From: Gibbula magus
Lineage: Eukaryota; Mollusca; Gastropoda; Trochida; Trochidae
Direction: 5' to 3'
Assembly (NCBI GenBank): GCA_936450465.1
Contig: OW388297.1
Location: forward strand, 30,026,387 to 30,090,386
DNA: 64,000 bases
Position 1 is the first letter of the stretch; each line of letters begins with the position of its first letter. The notes below the pieces were generated by a model. The model was not told the DNA's origin. It did not search any database and saw nothing but the letters and a program-made list of their open reading frames with translations. Positions 10,801 through 26,109 of the stretch are shown here, piece after piece. The translations under genes and the position numbers were made by a program.

Positions 10801-13498
10801 ACTGAATATTGTGACAAGCCACAAAGGAATTAATTGAAGAGGAGTTAAGAATTCTTTTATTTTACATGAGATATGTGAACTGCATATGACTGGTATTGAA
10901 ATGATAAGATAAGACTATTTTCATCTTCTTCTCCAGAAAAAAGGACCTAGAAGGCTGTCATGTTGTGTAAAGAGTATTTAGCCAATGGAGATTCTAAATT
11001 GTAGATTTGGTGTCCCTGTGGCTCCAAATAAGGGCCTCACAGGCAATTACCTAAAATCCTGTTTTTATTTGTTTCTCCGGAACAAAAAGACCTAGAAGGC
11101 TGTAATATTGTGTGCAAACTCTTTAGCCAATGGGGATTCTACCTTGTCAATTTGGTGACCCTGTGACTCCAAATATGGGCCACAGCCGAAAAAAAACCCT
11201 TTGAAATTGAATTTTGGACTGATATTTTATGTCGACTTCAATCAGTCTTCAATTTTTCCCTAATAAAATATCTGAGGGAGATTCATCTCATCTTTTAGAT
11301 ATGTGAGTCCTAACTTGGGTTTGAGAAATGCGTAATTGAGAAAAAAAAGTAACTTTGCAGTTAATCTTATTCAGTAGGAATGTGAAATATATGTCGACTT
11401 AATATTACAATCTGCATTGTGGACATGTTTCTCAAATTGATGTAATCAATGTGAAATGAGAACTATTGAATAGCCTATGAACTGAATATTGTGACAAGCC
11501 ACAAAGGAATTAATTGAAGAGGAGTTAAGAATTCTTTTATTTTACATGAGATATGTGAACTGCATATGACTGGTATTGAAATGATAAGATAAGACTATTT
11601 TCATCTTCTTCTCCAGAAAAAAGGACCTAGAAGGTTGTCATGTTGTGTAAAGAGTCTTTAGCCAATGGAGATTCTAAATTGTAGATTTGGTGTCCCTGTG
11701 GCTCCAAATAAGGGCCTCACAGGCAATTACCTAAAATCCTGTTTTTATTTGTTTCTCCGGAACAAAAAGACCTAGAAGGCTGTAATATTGTGTGCAAACT
11801 CTTTAGCCAATGGGGATTCTACCTTGTCAATTTGGTGACCCTGTGACTCCAAATATGGGCCACAGCCTAAAAAAAACTCTTTGAAATTGGATTTTGGACT
11901 GATATTTTATGTCGACTTCAATCAGTCTTCAATTTTTCCCTAATAAAATATCTGAGGGAGAGTCATCTCATCTTTTAGATATGTGAGTCCTAACTTGGGT
12001 TTGAGAAATGCGTAATTGAGAAAAAAAAGTAACTTTGCAGTTAATCTTATTCAGTAGGAATGTGAAATATATGTCGACTTAATATTACAATCTGCATTGT
12101 GGACATGTTTCTCAAATTGATGTAATCAATGTGAAATGAGAACTATTGAATAGACTATGAACTGAATATTGTGACAAGCCACAAAGGAATAAATTGAAGA
12201 GGAGTTAAGAATTCTTTAATTTACATGAGATATGTGAACTGCATGTGACTGGTATTGAAATGATAAGATAAGACTATTTCTAACTTCTTCTCCAGAACAA
12301 AAAGACCTAGAAGGCTGTCATGTAATATTGGGTGCAAACTCTTTAGCCAATGGGGATTCTACCTTGTAAATTTGGTGACCTTGTGACCCCAAATATAGGC
12401 CACAGCCTAAAAAAAACCCTTTGAAATTGAATTTTGAACTGATATTTTATGGCACTTCAATCAGTCTTCAATTTATCCCTAATAAAATACCTGAGGGAGA
12501 GTCATCTCATCTTTTAGATATGTGAGTCCTAACTTGGGTTTGAGAAATGCGTAACTGAGAAAAAAAAGTAACTTTGCAGTTAATCTTATTCAGTAGGAAT
12601 GTGAAATATATGTCGACTTAATATTACAATCTGCATTGTGGACATGTTTCTCAAATTGATGTAATCAATGTGAAATGAGAACTATTGAATAGACTATGAA
12701 CTGAATATTGTGACAAGCCACAAAGGAATAAATTGAAGAGGAGTTAAGAATTCTTTTATTTTACATGAGATATGTGAACTGCATATGACTGGTATTGAAA
12801 TGATAAGATAAGACTATTTTCATCTTCTTCTCCAGAAAAAAGGACCTAGAAGGCTGTCATGTTGTGTAAAGAGTCTTTAGCCAATGGAGATTCTAAATTG
12901 TAGATTTGGTGTCCCTGTGGCTCCAAATAAGGGCCTCACAGGCAATTACCTAAAATCCTGTTTTTATTTGTTTCTCCGGAACAAAAAGACCTAGAAGGCT
13001 GTAATATTGTGTGCAAACTCTTTAGCCAATGGGGATTCTACCTTGTCAATTTGGTGACCCTGTGACTCCAAATATGGGCCACAGACTAAAAAAAACTCTT
13101 TGAAATTGGATTTTGGACTGATATTTTATGTCGACTTCAATCAGTCTTCAATTTTTCCCTAATAAAATATCTGAGGGAGAGTCATCTCATCTTTTAGATA
13201 TGTGAGTCCTAACTTGGGTTTGAGAAATGCGTAATTGAGAAAAAAAAGTAACTTTGCAGTTAATCTTATTCAGTAGGAATGTGAAATATATGTCGACTTA
13301 ATATTACAATCTGCATTGTGGACATGTTTCTCAAATTGATGTAATCAATGTGAAATGAGAACTATTGAATAGACTATGAACTGAATATTGTGACAAGCCA
13401 CAAAGGAATAAATTGAAGAGGAGTTAAGAATTCTTTAATTTACATGAGATATGTGAACAGCATGTGACTGGTATTGAAATGATAAGATAAGACTATTT

Positions 13499-16400
13499 CT
13501 AACTTCTTCTCCAGAACAAAAAGACCTAGAAGGCTGTCATGTAATATTGGGTGCAAACTCTTTAGCCAATGGGGATTCTACCTTGTAAATTTGGTGACCT
13601 TGTGACCCCAAATATAGGCCACAGCCTAAAAAAAAACCTTTGAAATTGAATTTTGAACTGATATTTTATGGCACTTCAATCAGTCTTCAATTTATCCCTA
13701 ATAAAATACCTGAGGGAGAGTCATCTCATCTTTTAGATATGTGAGTCCTAACTTGGGTTTGAGAAATGCGTAACTGAGAAAAAAAAGTAACTTTGCAGTT
13801 AATCTTATTCAGTAGGAATGTGAAATATATGTCAACTTAAGATTACAATCTGCATTGTGGACATGTTTCTCAAATTGATGTAATCAATGTGAAATGAGAA
13901 CTATTTTATAGCCTATGAACTGAATATTGTGACAAGCCACAAAGGAATTAATTGAAGAGGAGTTAAGAATTCTTTTATTTTACATGAGATATGTGAACTG
14001 CATATGACTGGTATTGAAATGATACGATAAGACTATTTTCATCTTCTTCTCCAGAAAAAAGGACCTAGAAGGCTGTCATGTTGTGTAAAGAGTCTTTTGC
14101 CAATGGAGATTCTAAATTGTAGATTTGGTGTCCCTGTGGCTCCAAATAAGGGCCTCACAGGCAATTACCTAAAATCCTGTTTTTATTTGTTTCTCCGGAA
14201 CAAAAAGACCTAGAAGGCTGTAATATTGTGTGCAAACTCTTTAGCCAATGGGGATTCTACCTTGTCAATTTGGTGACCCTGTGACTCCAAATATGGGCCA
14301 CAGCCGAAAAAAACCCTTTGAAATTGAATTTTGGACTGATATTTTATGTCGACTTCAATCAGTCTTCAATTTTTCCCTAATCAAATATCTGAGGGAGAGT
14401 CATCTCATCTTTTAGATATGTGAGTCCTAACTTGGGTTTGAGAAATGCGTAATTGAGAAAAAAAAGTAACTTTGCAGTTAATCTTATTCAGTAGGAATGT
14501 GAAATATATGTCGACTTAATATTACAATCTGCATTGTGGACATGTTTCTCAAATTGATGTAATCAATGTGAAATGAGAACTATTTTATAGCCTATGAACT
14601 GAATATTGTGACAAGCCACAAAGGAATAAATTGAAGAGGAGTTAAGAATTCTTTTATTTTACATGAGATATGTGAACTGCATATGACTGGTATTGAAATG
14701 ATAAGATAAGACTATTTTCATCTTCTTCTCCAGAAAAAAGGACCTAGAAGGCTGTCATGTTGTGTAAAGAGTCTTTAGCCAATGGAGATTCTAAATTGTA
14801 GATTTGGTGTCCCTGTGGCTCCAAATAAGGGCCTCACAGGCAATTACTTAAAATCCTGTTTTTATTTGTTTCTCCGGAACAAAAAGACCTAGAAGGCTGT
14901 AATATTGTGTGCAAACTCTTTAGCCAATGGGGATTCTACCTTGTCAATTTGGTGACCCTATGACTCCAAATATGGGCAACAGCCGAAAAAAAACCTTTGA
15001 AATTGAATTTTGGACTGATATTTTATGTCGACTTCAATCAGTCTTCAATTTTTCCCTAATAAAATATCTGAGGGAGAGTCATCTCATCTTTTAGATATGT
15101 GAGTCCTAACTTGGGTTTGAGAAATGCGTAACTGAGAAAAAAAAAGTAACTTTGCAGTTAATCTTATTCAGTAGGAATGTGAAATATATGTCGACTTAAG
15201 ATTACAATCTGCATTGTGGACATGTTTCTCAAATTGATGTAATCAATGTGAAATGAGAACTATTTTATAGCCTATGAACTGAATATTGTGACAAGCCACA
15301 AATGAATTAATTAAAGAGGAGTTAAGAATTCTTTTATTTTACATGAGATATGTGAACTGCATATGACTGGTACTGAAATGATAAGATAAGACTATTTTCA
15401 TCTTCTTCTCCAGAAAAAAGGACCTAGAAGGCTGTCATGTTGTGTAAAGAGTCTTTAGCCAATGGAGATTCTAAATTGTAGATTTGGTGTCCCTGTGGCT
15501 CCAAATAAGGGCCTCACAGGCAATTACCTAAAATCCTGTTTTTATTTGTTTCTCCGGAACAAAAAGACCTAGAAGGCTGTAATATTGTGTGCAAACTCTT
15601 TAGCCAATGGGGATTCTACCTTGTCAATTTGGTGACCCTGTGACTCCAAATATGGGCCACAGCCTAAAAAAACCCCTTTGAAATTGAATTTTGGACTGAT
15701 ATTTTATGTCGACTTCAATCAGTCTTCAATTTTTCCCTAATAAAATATCTGAGGGAGATTCATCTCATCTTTTAGATATGTGAGTCCTAACTTGGGTTTG
15801 AGAAATGCGTAATTGAGAAAAAAAAGTAACTTTGCAGTTAATCTTATTCAGTAGGAATGTGAAATATATGTCGACTTAATATTACAATCTGCATTGTGGA
15901 CATGTTTCTCAAATTGATGTAATCAATGTGAAATGAGAACTATTGAATAGACTATGAACTGAATATTGTGACAAGCCACAAAGGAATAAATTGAAGAGGA
16001 GTTAAGAATTCTTTAATTTACATGAGATATGTGAACAGCATGTGACTGGTATTGAAATGATAAGATAAGACTATTTCTAACTTCTTCTCCAGAACAAAAA
16101 GACCTAGAAGGCTGTCATGTAATATTGGGTGCAAACTCTTTAGCCAATGGGGATTCTACCTTGTAAATTTGGTGACCTTGTGACCCCAAATATAGGCCAC
16201 AGCCTAAAAAAAAACCTTTGAAATTGAATTTTGAACTGATATTTTATGGCACTTCAATCAGTCTTCAATTTATCCCTAATAAAATACCTGAGGGAGAGTC
16301 ATCTCATCTTTTAGATATGTGAGTCCTAACTTGGGTTTGAGAAATGCGTAACTGAGAAAAAAAAGTAACTTTGCAGTTAATCTTATTCAGTAGGAATGTG

Positions 16401-18654
16401 AAATATATGTCAACTTAAGATTACAATCTGCATTGTGGACATGTTTCTCAAATTGATGTAATCAATGTGAAATGAGAACTATTTTATAGCCTATGAACTG
16501 AATATTGTGACAAGCCACAAAGGAATTAATTGAAGAGGAGTTAAGAATTCTTTTATTTTACATGAGATATGTGAACTGCATATGACTGGTATTGAAATGA
16601 TAAGATAAGACTATTTTCATCTTCTTCTCCAGAAAAAAGGACCTAGAAGGCTGTCATGTTGTGTAAAGAGTCTTTTGCCAATGGAGATTCTAAATTGTAG
16701 ATTTGGTGTCCCTGTGGCTCCAAATAAGGGCCTCACAGGCAATTACCTAAAATCCTGTTTTTATTTGTTTCTCCGGAACAAAAAGACCTAGAAGGCTGTA
16801 ATATTGTGTGCAAACTCTTTAGCCAATGGGGATTCTACCTTGTCAATTTGGTGACCCTGTGACTCCAAATATGGGCCACAGCCGAAAAAAACCCTTTGAA
16901 ATTGAATTTTGGACTGATATTTTATGTCGACTTCAATCAGTCTTCAATTTTTCCCTAATCAAATATCTGAGGGAGAGTCATCTCATCTTTTAGATATGTG
17001 AGTCCTAACTTGGGTTTGAGAAATGCGTAATTGAGAAAAAAAAGTAACTTTGCAGTTAATCTTATTCAGTAGGAATGTGAAATATATGTCGACTTAATAT
17101 TACAATCTGCATTGTGGACATGTTTCTCAAATTGATGTAATCAATGTGAAATGAGAACTATTTTATAGCCTATGAACTGAATATTGTGACAAGCCACAAA
17201 GGAATAAATTGAAGAGGAGTTAAGAATTCTTTTATTTTACATGAGATATGTGAACTGCATATGACTGGTATTGAAATGATAAGATAAGACTATTTTCATC
17301 TTCTTCTCCAGAAAAAAGGACCTAGAAGGCTGTCATGTTGTGTAAAGAGTCTTTAGCCAATGGAGATTCTAAATTGTAGATTTGGTGTCCCTGTGGCTCC
17401 AAATAAGGGCCTCACAGGCAATTACTTAAAATCCTGTTTTTATTTGTTTCTCCGGAACAAAAAGACCTAGAAGGCTGTAATATTGTGTGCAAACTCTTTA
17501 GCCAATGGGGATTCTACCTTGTCAATTTGGTGACCCTATGACTCCAAATATGGGCAACAGCCGAAAAAAAACCTTTGAAATTGAATTTTGGACTGATATT
17601 TTATGTCGACTTCAATCAGTCTTCAATTTTTCCCTAAAAAAATATCTGAGGGAGAGTCATCTCATCTTTTAGATATGTGAGTCCTAACTTGGGTTTGAGA
17701 AATGCGTAACTGAGAAAAAAAAAGTAACTTTGCAGTTAATCTTATTCAGTAGGAATGTGAAATATATGTCGACTTAAGATTACAATCTGCATTGTGGACA
17801 TGTTTCTCAAATTGATGTAATCAATGTGAAATGAGAACTATTTTATAGCCTATGAACTGAATATTGTGACAAGCCACAAATGAATTAATTAAAGAGGAGT
17901 TAAGAATTCTTTTATTTTACATGAGATATGTGAACTGCATATGACTGGTATTGAAATGATAAGATAAGACTATTTTCATCTTCTTCTCCAGAAAAAAGGA
18001 CCTAGAAGGCTGTCATGTTGTGTAAAGAGTCTTTAGCCAATGGAGATTCTAAATTGTAGATTTGGTGTCCCTGTGGCTCCAAATAAGGGCCTCACAGGCA
18101 ATTACCTAAAATCCTGTTTTTATTTGTTTCTCCGGAACAAAAAGACCTAGAAGGCTGTAATATTGTGTGCAAACTCTTTAGCCAATGGGGATTCTACCTT
18201 GTCAATTTGGTGACCCTGTGACTCCAAATATGGGCCACAGCCTAAAAAAAACCCTTTGAAATTGAATTTTGGACTGATATTTTATGTCGACTTCAATCAG
18301 TCTTCAATTTTTCCCTAATAAAATATCTGAGGGAGATTCATCTCATCTTTTAGATATGTGAGTCCTAACTTGGGTTTGAGAAATGCGTAATTGAGAAAAA
18401 AAAGTAACTTTGCAGTTAATCTTATTCAGTAGGAATGTGAAATATATGTCGACTTAAGATTACAATCTGCATTGTGGACATGTTTCTCAAATTGATGTAA
18501 TCAATGTGAAATGAGAACTATTTTATAGCCTATGAACTGAATATTGTGACAAGCCACAAAGGAATTAATTAAAGAGGAGTTAAGAATTCTTTTATTTTAC
18601 ATGAGATATGTGAACTGCATATGACTGGTATTGAAATGATAAGATAAGACTATT
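13499..18654 (+). repeat. Higher-order block B-A-A-A, two copies of about 2578 bp
   Basis: Private variants recur at one offset: GTCAACTTAAG at 13832 and 16411, CCCTAATCAAATATC near 14377 and 16955, GGGCAACAGCC near 14975 and 17553, and CCACAAATGAATTAATTAAAG at 15297 and 17876. The offset, 2578-2579, equals one B plus three A units. Hence a four-unit block was duplicated in tandem after its units had acquired private differences. Confidence 0.9.
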
Positions 18655-21600
18655 TTCATCTTCTTCTCCAGAAAAAAGGACCTAGAAGGCTGTCATGTTG
18701 TGTAAAGAGTCTTTAGCCAATGGAGATTCTAAATTGTAGATTTGGTGTCCCTGTGGCTCCAAATAAGGGCCTCACAGGCAATTACCTAAAATCCTGTTTT
18801 TATTTGTTTCTCCGGAACAAAAAGACCTAGAAGGCTGTAATATTGTGTGCAAACTCTTTAGCCAATGGGGATTCTACCTTGTCAATTTGGTGACCCTGTG
18901 ACTCCAAATATGGGCCACAGCCTAAAAAAACCCCTTTGAAATTGAATTTTGGACTGATATTTTATGTCGACTTCAATCAGTCTTCAATTTTTCCCTAATA
19001 AAATATCTGAGGGAGATTCATCTCATCTTTTAGATATGTGAGTCCTAACTTGGGTTTGAGAAATGCGTAATTGAGAAAAAAAAGTAACTTTGCAGTTAAT
19101 CTTATTCAGTAGGAATGTGAAATATATGTCGATTTAAGATTACAATCTGCATTGTGGACATGTTTCTCAAATTGATGTAATCAATGTGAAATGAGAACTA
19201 TTGAATAGCCTATGAACTGAATATTGTGACAAGCCACAAAGGAATTAATTGAAGAGGAGTTAAGAATTCTTTTATTTTACATGAGATATGTGAACTGCAT
19301 ATGACTGGTATTGAAATGATAAGATAAGACTATTTTCATCTTCTTCTCCAGAAAAAAGGACCTAGAAGGCTGTCATGTTGTGTAAAGAGTCTTTAGCCAA
19401 TGGAGATTCTAAATTGTAGATTTGGTGTCCCTGTGGCTCCAAAAAAGGGCCTCACAGGCAATTACCTAAAATCCTGTTTTTATTTGTTTCTCCGGAACAA
19501 AAAGACCTAGAAGGCTGTAATATTGTGTGCAAACTCTTTAGCCAATGGGGATTCTACCTAGTCAATTTGGTGACCCTGTGACTCCAAATATGGGCCACAG
19601 CCGAAAAAAACCCTTTGAAATTGAATTTTGGACTGATATTTTATGTCGACTTCAATCAGTCTTCAATTTTTCCCTAATAAAATATCTGAGGGAGAGTCAT
19701 CTCATCTTTTAGATATGTGAGTCCTAACTATGGTTTGAGAAATGCGTAATTGAGAAAAAAAAGTAACTTTGCAGTTAATCTTATTCAGTAGGAATGTGAA
19801 ATATATGTCGACTTAATATTACAATCTGCATTGTGGACATGTTTCTCAAATTGATGTAATCAATGTGAAATGAGAACTATTGAATAGACTATGAACTGAA
19901 TATTGTGACAAGCCACAAAGGAATAAATTGAAGAGGAGTTAAGAATTCTTTTATTTTACATGAGATATGTGAACTGCATATGACTGGTATTGAAATGATA
20001 AGATAAGACTATTTTCATCTTCTTCTCCAGAAAAAAGGACCTAGAAGGCTGTCATGTTGTGTAAAGAGTCTTTAGCCAATGGAGATTCTAAATTGTAGAT
20101 TTGGTGTCCCTGTGGCTCCAAATAAGGGCCTCACAGGCAATTACCTAAAATCCTGTTTTTATTTGTTTCTCCGGAACAAAAAGACCTAGAAGGCTGTAAT
20201 ATTGTGTGCAAACTCTTTAGCCAATGGGGATTCTACCTTGTCAATTTGGTGACCCTGTGACTCCAAATATGGGCCACAGCCGAAAAAAACCCTTTGAAAT
20301 TGAATTTTGGACTGATATTTTATGTCGACTTCAATCAGTCTTCAATTTTTCCCTAATAAAATATCTGAGGGAGAGTCATCTCATCTTTTAGATATGTGAG
20401 TCCTAACTTGGGTTTGAGAAATGCGTAACTGAGAAAAAAAAGTAACTTTGCAGTTAATCTTATTCAGTAGGAATGTGAAATATATGTCGACTTAAGATTA
20501 CAATCTGCATTGTGGACATGTTTCTCAAATTGATGTAATCAATGTGAAATGAGAACTATTGAATAGCCTATGAACTGAATATTGTGACAAGCCACAAAGG
20601 AATTAATTAAAGAGGAGTTAAGAATTCTTTTATTTTACATGAGATATGTGAACTGCATATGACTGGTATTGAAATGATAAGATAAGACTATTTTCATCTT
20701 CTTCTCCAGAAAAAAGGACCTAGAAGGCTGTCATGTTGTGTAAAGAGTCTTTAGCCAATGGAGATTCTAAATTGTAGATTTGGTGTCCCTGTGGCTCCAA
20801 ATAAGGGCCTCACAGGCAATTACCTAAACTCCTGTTTTTATTTGTTTCTCCGGAACAAAAAGACCTAGAAGGCTGTAATATTGTGTGCAAACTCTTTAGC
20901 CAATGGGGATTCTACCTTGTCAATTTGGTGACCCTGTGACTCCAAATATGGGCCACAGCCTAAAAAAACCCCTTTGAAATTGAATTTTGGACTGATATTT
21001 TATGTCGACTTCAATCAGTCTTCAATTTTTCCCTAATAAAATATCTGAGGGAGATTCATCTCATCTTTTAGATATGTGAGTCCTAACTTGGGTTTGAGAA
21101 ATGCGTAATTGAGAAAAAAAAGTAACTTTGCAGTTAATCTTATTCAGTAGGAATGTGAAATATATGTCGACTTAAGATTACAATCTGCATTGTGGACATG
21201 TTTCTCAAATTGATGTAATCAATGTGAAATGAGAACTATTGAATAGCCTATGAACTGAATATTGTGACAAGCCACAAAGGAATTAATTGAAGAGGAGTTA
21301 AGAATTCTTTTATTTTACATGAGATATGTGAACTGCATATGACTGGTATTGAAATGATAAGATAAGACTATTTTCATCTTCTTCTCCAGAAAAAAGGACC
21401 TAGAAGGCTGTCATGTTGTGTAAAGAGTCTTTAGCCAATGGAGATTCTAAATTGTAGATTTGGTGTCCCTGTGGCTCCAAAAAAGGGCCTCACAGGCAAT
21501 TACCTAAAATCCTGTTTTTATTTGTTTCTCCGGAACAAAAAGACCTAGAAGGCTGTAATATTGTGTGCAAACTCTTTAGCCAATGGGGATTCTACCTTGT

Positions 21601-24600
21601 CAATTTGGTGACCCTGTGACTCCAAATATGGGCCACAGCCGAAAAAAACCCTTTTAAATTGAATTTTGGACTGATATTTTATGTCGACTTCAATCAGTCT
21701 TCAATTTTTCCCTAATAAAATATCTGAGGGAGAGTCATCTCATCTTTTAGATATGTGAGTCCTAACTTGGGTTTGAGAAATGCGTAATTGAGAAAAAAAA
21801 GTAACTTTGCAGTTAATCTTATTCAGTAGGAATGTGAAATATATGTCGACTTAATATTACAATCTGCATTGTGGACATGTTTCTCAAATTGATGTAATCA
21901 ATGTGAAATGAGAACTATTTTATAGCCTATGAACTGAATATTGTGACAAGCCACAAAGGAATTAATTGAAGAGGAGTTAAGCATTCTTTTATTTTACATG
22001 AGATATGTGAACTGCATATGACTGGTATTGAAATGATAAGATAAGACTATTTTCATCTTCTTCTCCAGAAAAAAGGACCTAGAAGGCTGTCATGTTGTGT
22101 AAAGAGTCTTTAGCCAATGGAGATTCTAAATTGTAGATTTGGTGTCCCTGTGGCTCCAAATAAGGGCCTCACAGGCAATTACCTAAAATCCTGTTTTTAT
22201 TTGTTTCTCCGGAACAAAAAGACCTAGAAGGCTGTAATATTGTGTGCAAACTCTTTAGCCAATGGGGATTCTACCTTGTCAATTTGGTGACCCTGTGACT
22301 CCAAATATGGGCCACAGCCGAAAAAAACCCTTTGAAATTGAATTTTGGACTGATATTTTATGTCGACTTCAATCAGTCTTCAATTTTTCCCTAATAAAAT
22401 ATCTGAGGGAGAGTCATCTCATCTTTTAGATATGTGAGTCCTAACTTGGGTTTGAGAAATGCGTAATTGAGAAAAAAAAGTAACTTTGCAGTTAATCTTA
22501 TTCAGTAGGAATGTGAAATATATGTCGACTTAATATTACAATCTGCATTGTGGACATGTTTCTCAAATTGATGTAATCAATGTGAAATGAGAACTATTTT
22601 ATAGCCTATGAACTGAATATTGTGACAAGCCACAAAGGAATTAATTGAAGAGGAGTTAAGAATTCTTTTATTTTACATGAGATATGTGAACTGCATATGA
22701 CTGGTATTGAAATGATAAGATAAGACTATTTTCATCTTCTTCTCCAGAAAAAAGGACCTAGAAGGCTGTCATGTTGTGTAAAGAGTCTTTAGCCAATGGA
22801 GATTCTAAATTGTAGATTTGGTGTCCCTGTGGCTCCAAATAAGGGCCTCACAGGCAATTACCTAAAATCCTGTTTTTATTTGTTTCTCCGGAACAAAAAG
22901 ACCTAGAAGGCTGTAATATTGTGTGCAAACTCTTTAGCCAATGGGGATTCTACCTTGTCAATTTGGTGACCCTGTGACTCCAAATATGGGCCACAGCCTA
23001 AAAAAAACCCTTTGAAATTGAATTTTGGACTGATATTTTATGTCGACATCAATCTTCAATTTTTCCCTAATAAAATATCTGAGGGAGAGTCATCTCATCT
23101 TTTAGATATGTGAGTCCTAAGTTGGGTTTGAGAAATGCGTAATTGAGAAAAAAAAGTAACTTTGCAGTTAATCTTATTCAGTAGGAATGTGAATATATGT
23201 CGACTTAAGATTACAATCTGCATTGTGGACATGTTTCTCAAATTGATGTAATCAATGTGAAATGAGAACTATTGAATAGCCTATGAACTGAATATTGTGA
23301 CAAGCCACAAAGGAATTAATTGAAGAGGAGTTAAGAATTCTTTTATTTTACATGAGATATGTGAACTTCATATGACTGGTATTGAAATGATAAGATAAGA
23401 CTATTTTCATCTTCTTCTCCAGAAAAAAGGACCTAGAAGGCTGTCATGTTGTGTAAAGAGTCTTTAGCCAATGGAGATTCTGAATTGTAGATTTGGTGTC
23501 CCTGTGGCTCCAAAAAAGGGCCTCACAGGCAATTACCTAAAATCCTGTTTTTATTTGTTTCTCCGGAACAAAAAGACCTAGAAGGCTGTAATATTGTGTG
23601 CAAACTCTTTAGCCAATGGGGATTCTACCTTGTCAATTTGGTGACCCTGTGACTCCAAATATGGGCCACAGCCTAAAAAAAACTCTTTGAAATTGGATTG
23701 TGGACTGATATTTTATGTCGACTTCAATCAGTCTTCAATTTTTCCCTAATAAAATATCTGAGGGAGAGTCATCTCATCTTTTAGATATGTGAGTCCTAAC
23801 TTGGGTTTGAGAAATGCGTAATTGAGAAAAAAAAGTAACTTTGCAGTTAATCTTATTCAGTAGGAATGTGAATATATGTCGACTTAAGATTACAATCTGC
23901 ATTGTGGACATGTTTCTCAAATTGATGTAATCAATGTGAAATGAGAACTATTGAATAGCCTATGAACTGAATATTGTGACAAGCCACAAAGGAATTAATT
24001 GAAGAGGAGTTAAGAATTCTTTTATTTTACATGAGATATGTGAACTTCATATGACTGGTATTGAAATGATAAGATAAGACTATTTTCATCTTCTTCTCCA
24101 GAAAAAAGGACCTAGAAGGCTGTCATGTTGTGTAAAGAGTCTTTAGCCAATGGAGATTCTGAATTGTAGATTTGGTGTCCCTGTGGCTCCAAAAAAGGGC
24201 CTCACAGGCAATTACCTAAAATCCTGTTTTTATTTGTTTCTCCGGAACAAAAAGACCTAGAAGGCTGTAATATTGTGTGCAAACTCTTTAGCCAATGGGG
24301 ATTCTACCTTGTCAATTTGGTGACCCTGTGACTCCAAATATGGGCCACAGCCTAAAAAAAACTCTTTGAAATTGGATTGTGGACTGATATTTTATGTCGA
24401 CTTCAATCAGTCTTCAATTTTTCCCTAATAAAATATCTGAGGGAGAGTCATCTCATCTTTTAGATATGTGAGTCCTAACTTGGGTTTGAGAAATGCGTAA
24501 TTGAGAAAAAAAAGTAACTTTGCAGTTAATCTTATTCAGTAGGAATGTGAAATATATGTCGACTTAATATTACAATCTGCATTGTGGACATGTTTCTCAA

Positions 24601-26109
24601 ATTGATGTAATCAATGTGAAATGAGAACTATTTTATAGCCTATGAACTGAATATTGTGACAAGCCACAAAGGAATTAATTGAAGAGGAGTTAAGAATTCT
24701 TTTATTTTACATGAGATATGTGAACTGCATATGACTGGTATTGAAATGATAAGATAAGACTATTTTCATCTTCTTCTCCAGAAAAAAGGACCTAGAAGGC
24801 TGTCATGTTGTGTAAAGAGTCTTTAGCCAATGGAGATTCTAAATTGTAGATTTGGTGTCCCTGTGGCTCCAAAAAAGGGCCTCACAGGCAATTACCTAAA
24901 ATCCTGTTTTTATTTGTTTCTCCGGAACAAAAAGACCTAGAAGGCTGTAATATTGTGTGCAAACTCTTTAGCCAATGGGGATTCTACCTTGTCAATTTGG
25001 TGACCCTGTGACTCCAAATATGGGCCACAGCCGAAAAAAACCCTTTGAAATTGAATTTTGGACTGATATTTTATGTCGACATCAATCAGTCTTCAATTTT
25101 TCCCTAATCAAATATCTGAGGGAGAGTCATCTCATCTTTTAGATATGTGAGTCCTAACTTGGGTTTGAGAAATGCGTAATTGAGAAAAAAAAGTAACTTT
25201 GCAGTTAATCTTATTCAGTAGGAATGTGAAATATATGTCGACTTAATATTACAATCTGCATTGTGGACATGTTTCTCAAATTGATGTAATCAATGTGAAA
25301 TGAGAACTATTTTATAGCCTATGAACTGAATATTGTGACAAGCCACAAAGGAATTAATTGAAGAGGAGTTAAGCATTCTTTTATTTTACATGAGATATGT
25401 GAACTGCATATGACTGGTATTGAAATGATAAGATAAGACTATTTTCATCTTCTTCTCCAGAAAAAAGGACCTAGAAGGCTGTCATGTTGTGTGAAGAGTC
25501 TTTGGCCAATGGAGATTCTAAATTGTAGATTTGGTGTCCCTGTGGCTCCAAAAAAGGGCCTCACAGGCAATTACCTAAAATCCTGTTTTTATTTGTTTCT
25601 CCGGAACAAAAAGACCTAGAAGGCTGTAATATTGTGTGCAAACTCTTTAGCCAATGGGGATTCTACCTTGTCAATTTGGTGACCCTGTGACTCCAAATAT
25701 GGGCCACAGCCGAAAAAAACCCTTTGAAATTGAATTTTGGACTGATATTTTATGTCGACTTCAATCAGTCTTCAATTTTTCCCTAATAAAATATCTGAGG
25801 GAGAGTCATCTCATCTTTTAGATATGTGAGTCCTAACTTGGGTTTGAGAAATGCGTAATTGAGAAAAAAAAGTAACTTTGCAGTTAATCTTATTCAGTAG
25901 GAATGTGAAATATATGTCGACTTAATATTACAATCTGCATTGTGGACATGTTTCTCAAATTGATGTAATCAATGTGAAATGAGAACTATTTTATAGCCTA
26001 TGAACTGAATATTGTGACAAGCCACAAAGGAATTAATTGAAGAGGAGTTAAGCATTCTTTTATTTTACATGAGATATGTGAACTGCATATGACTGGTATT
26101 GAAATGATA

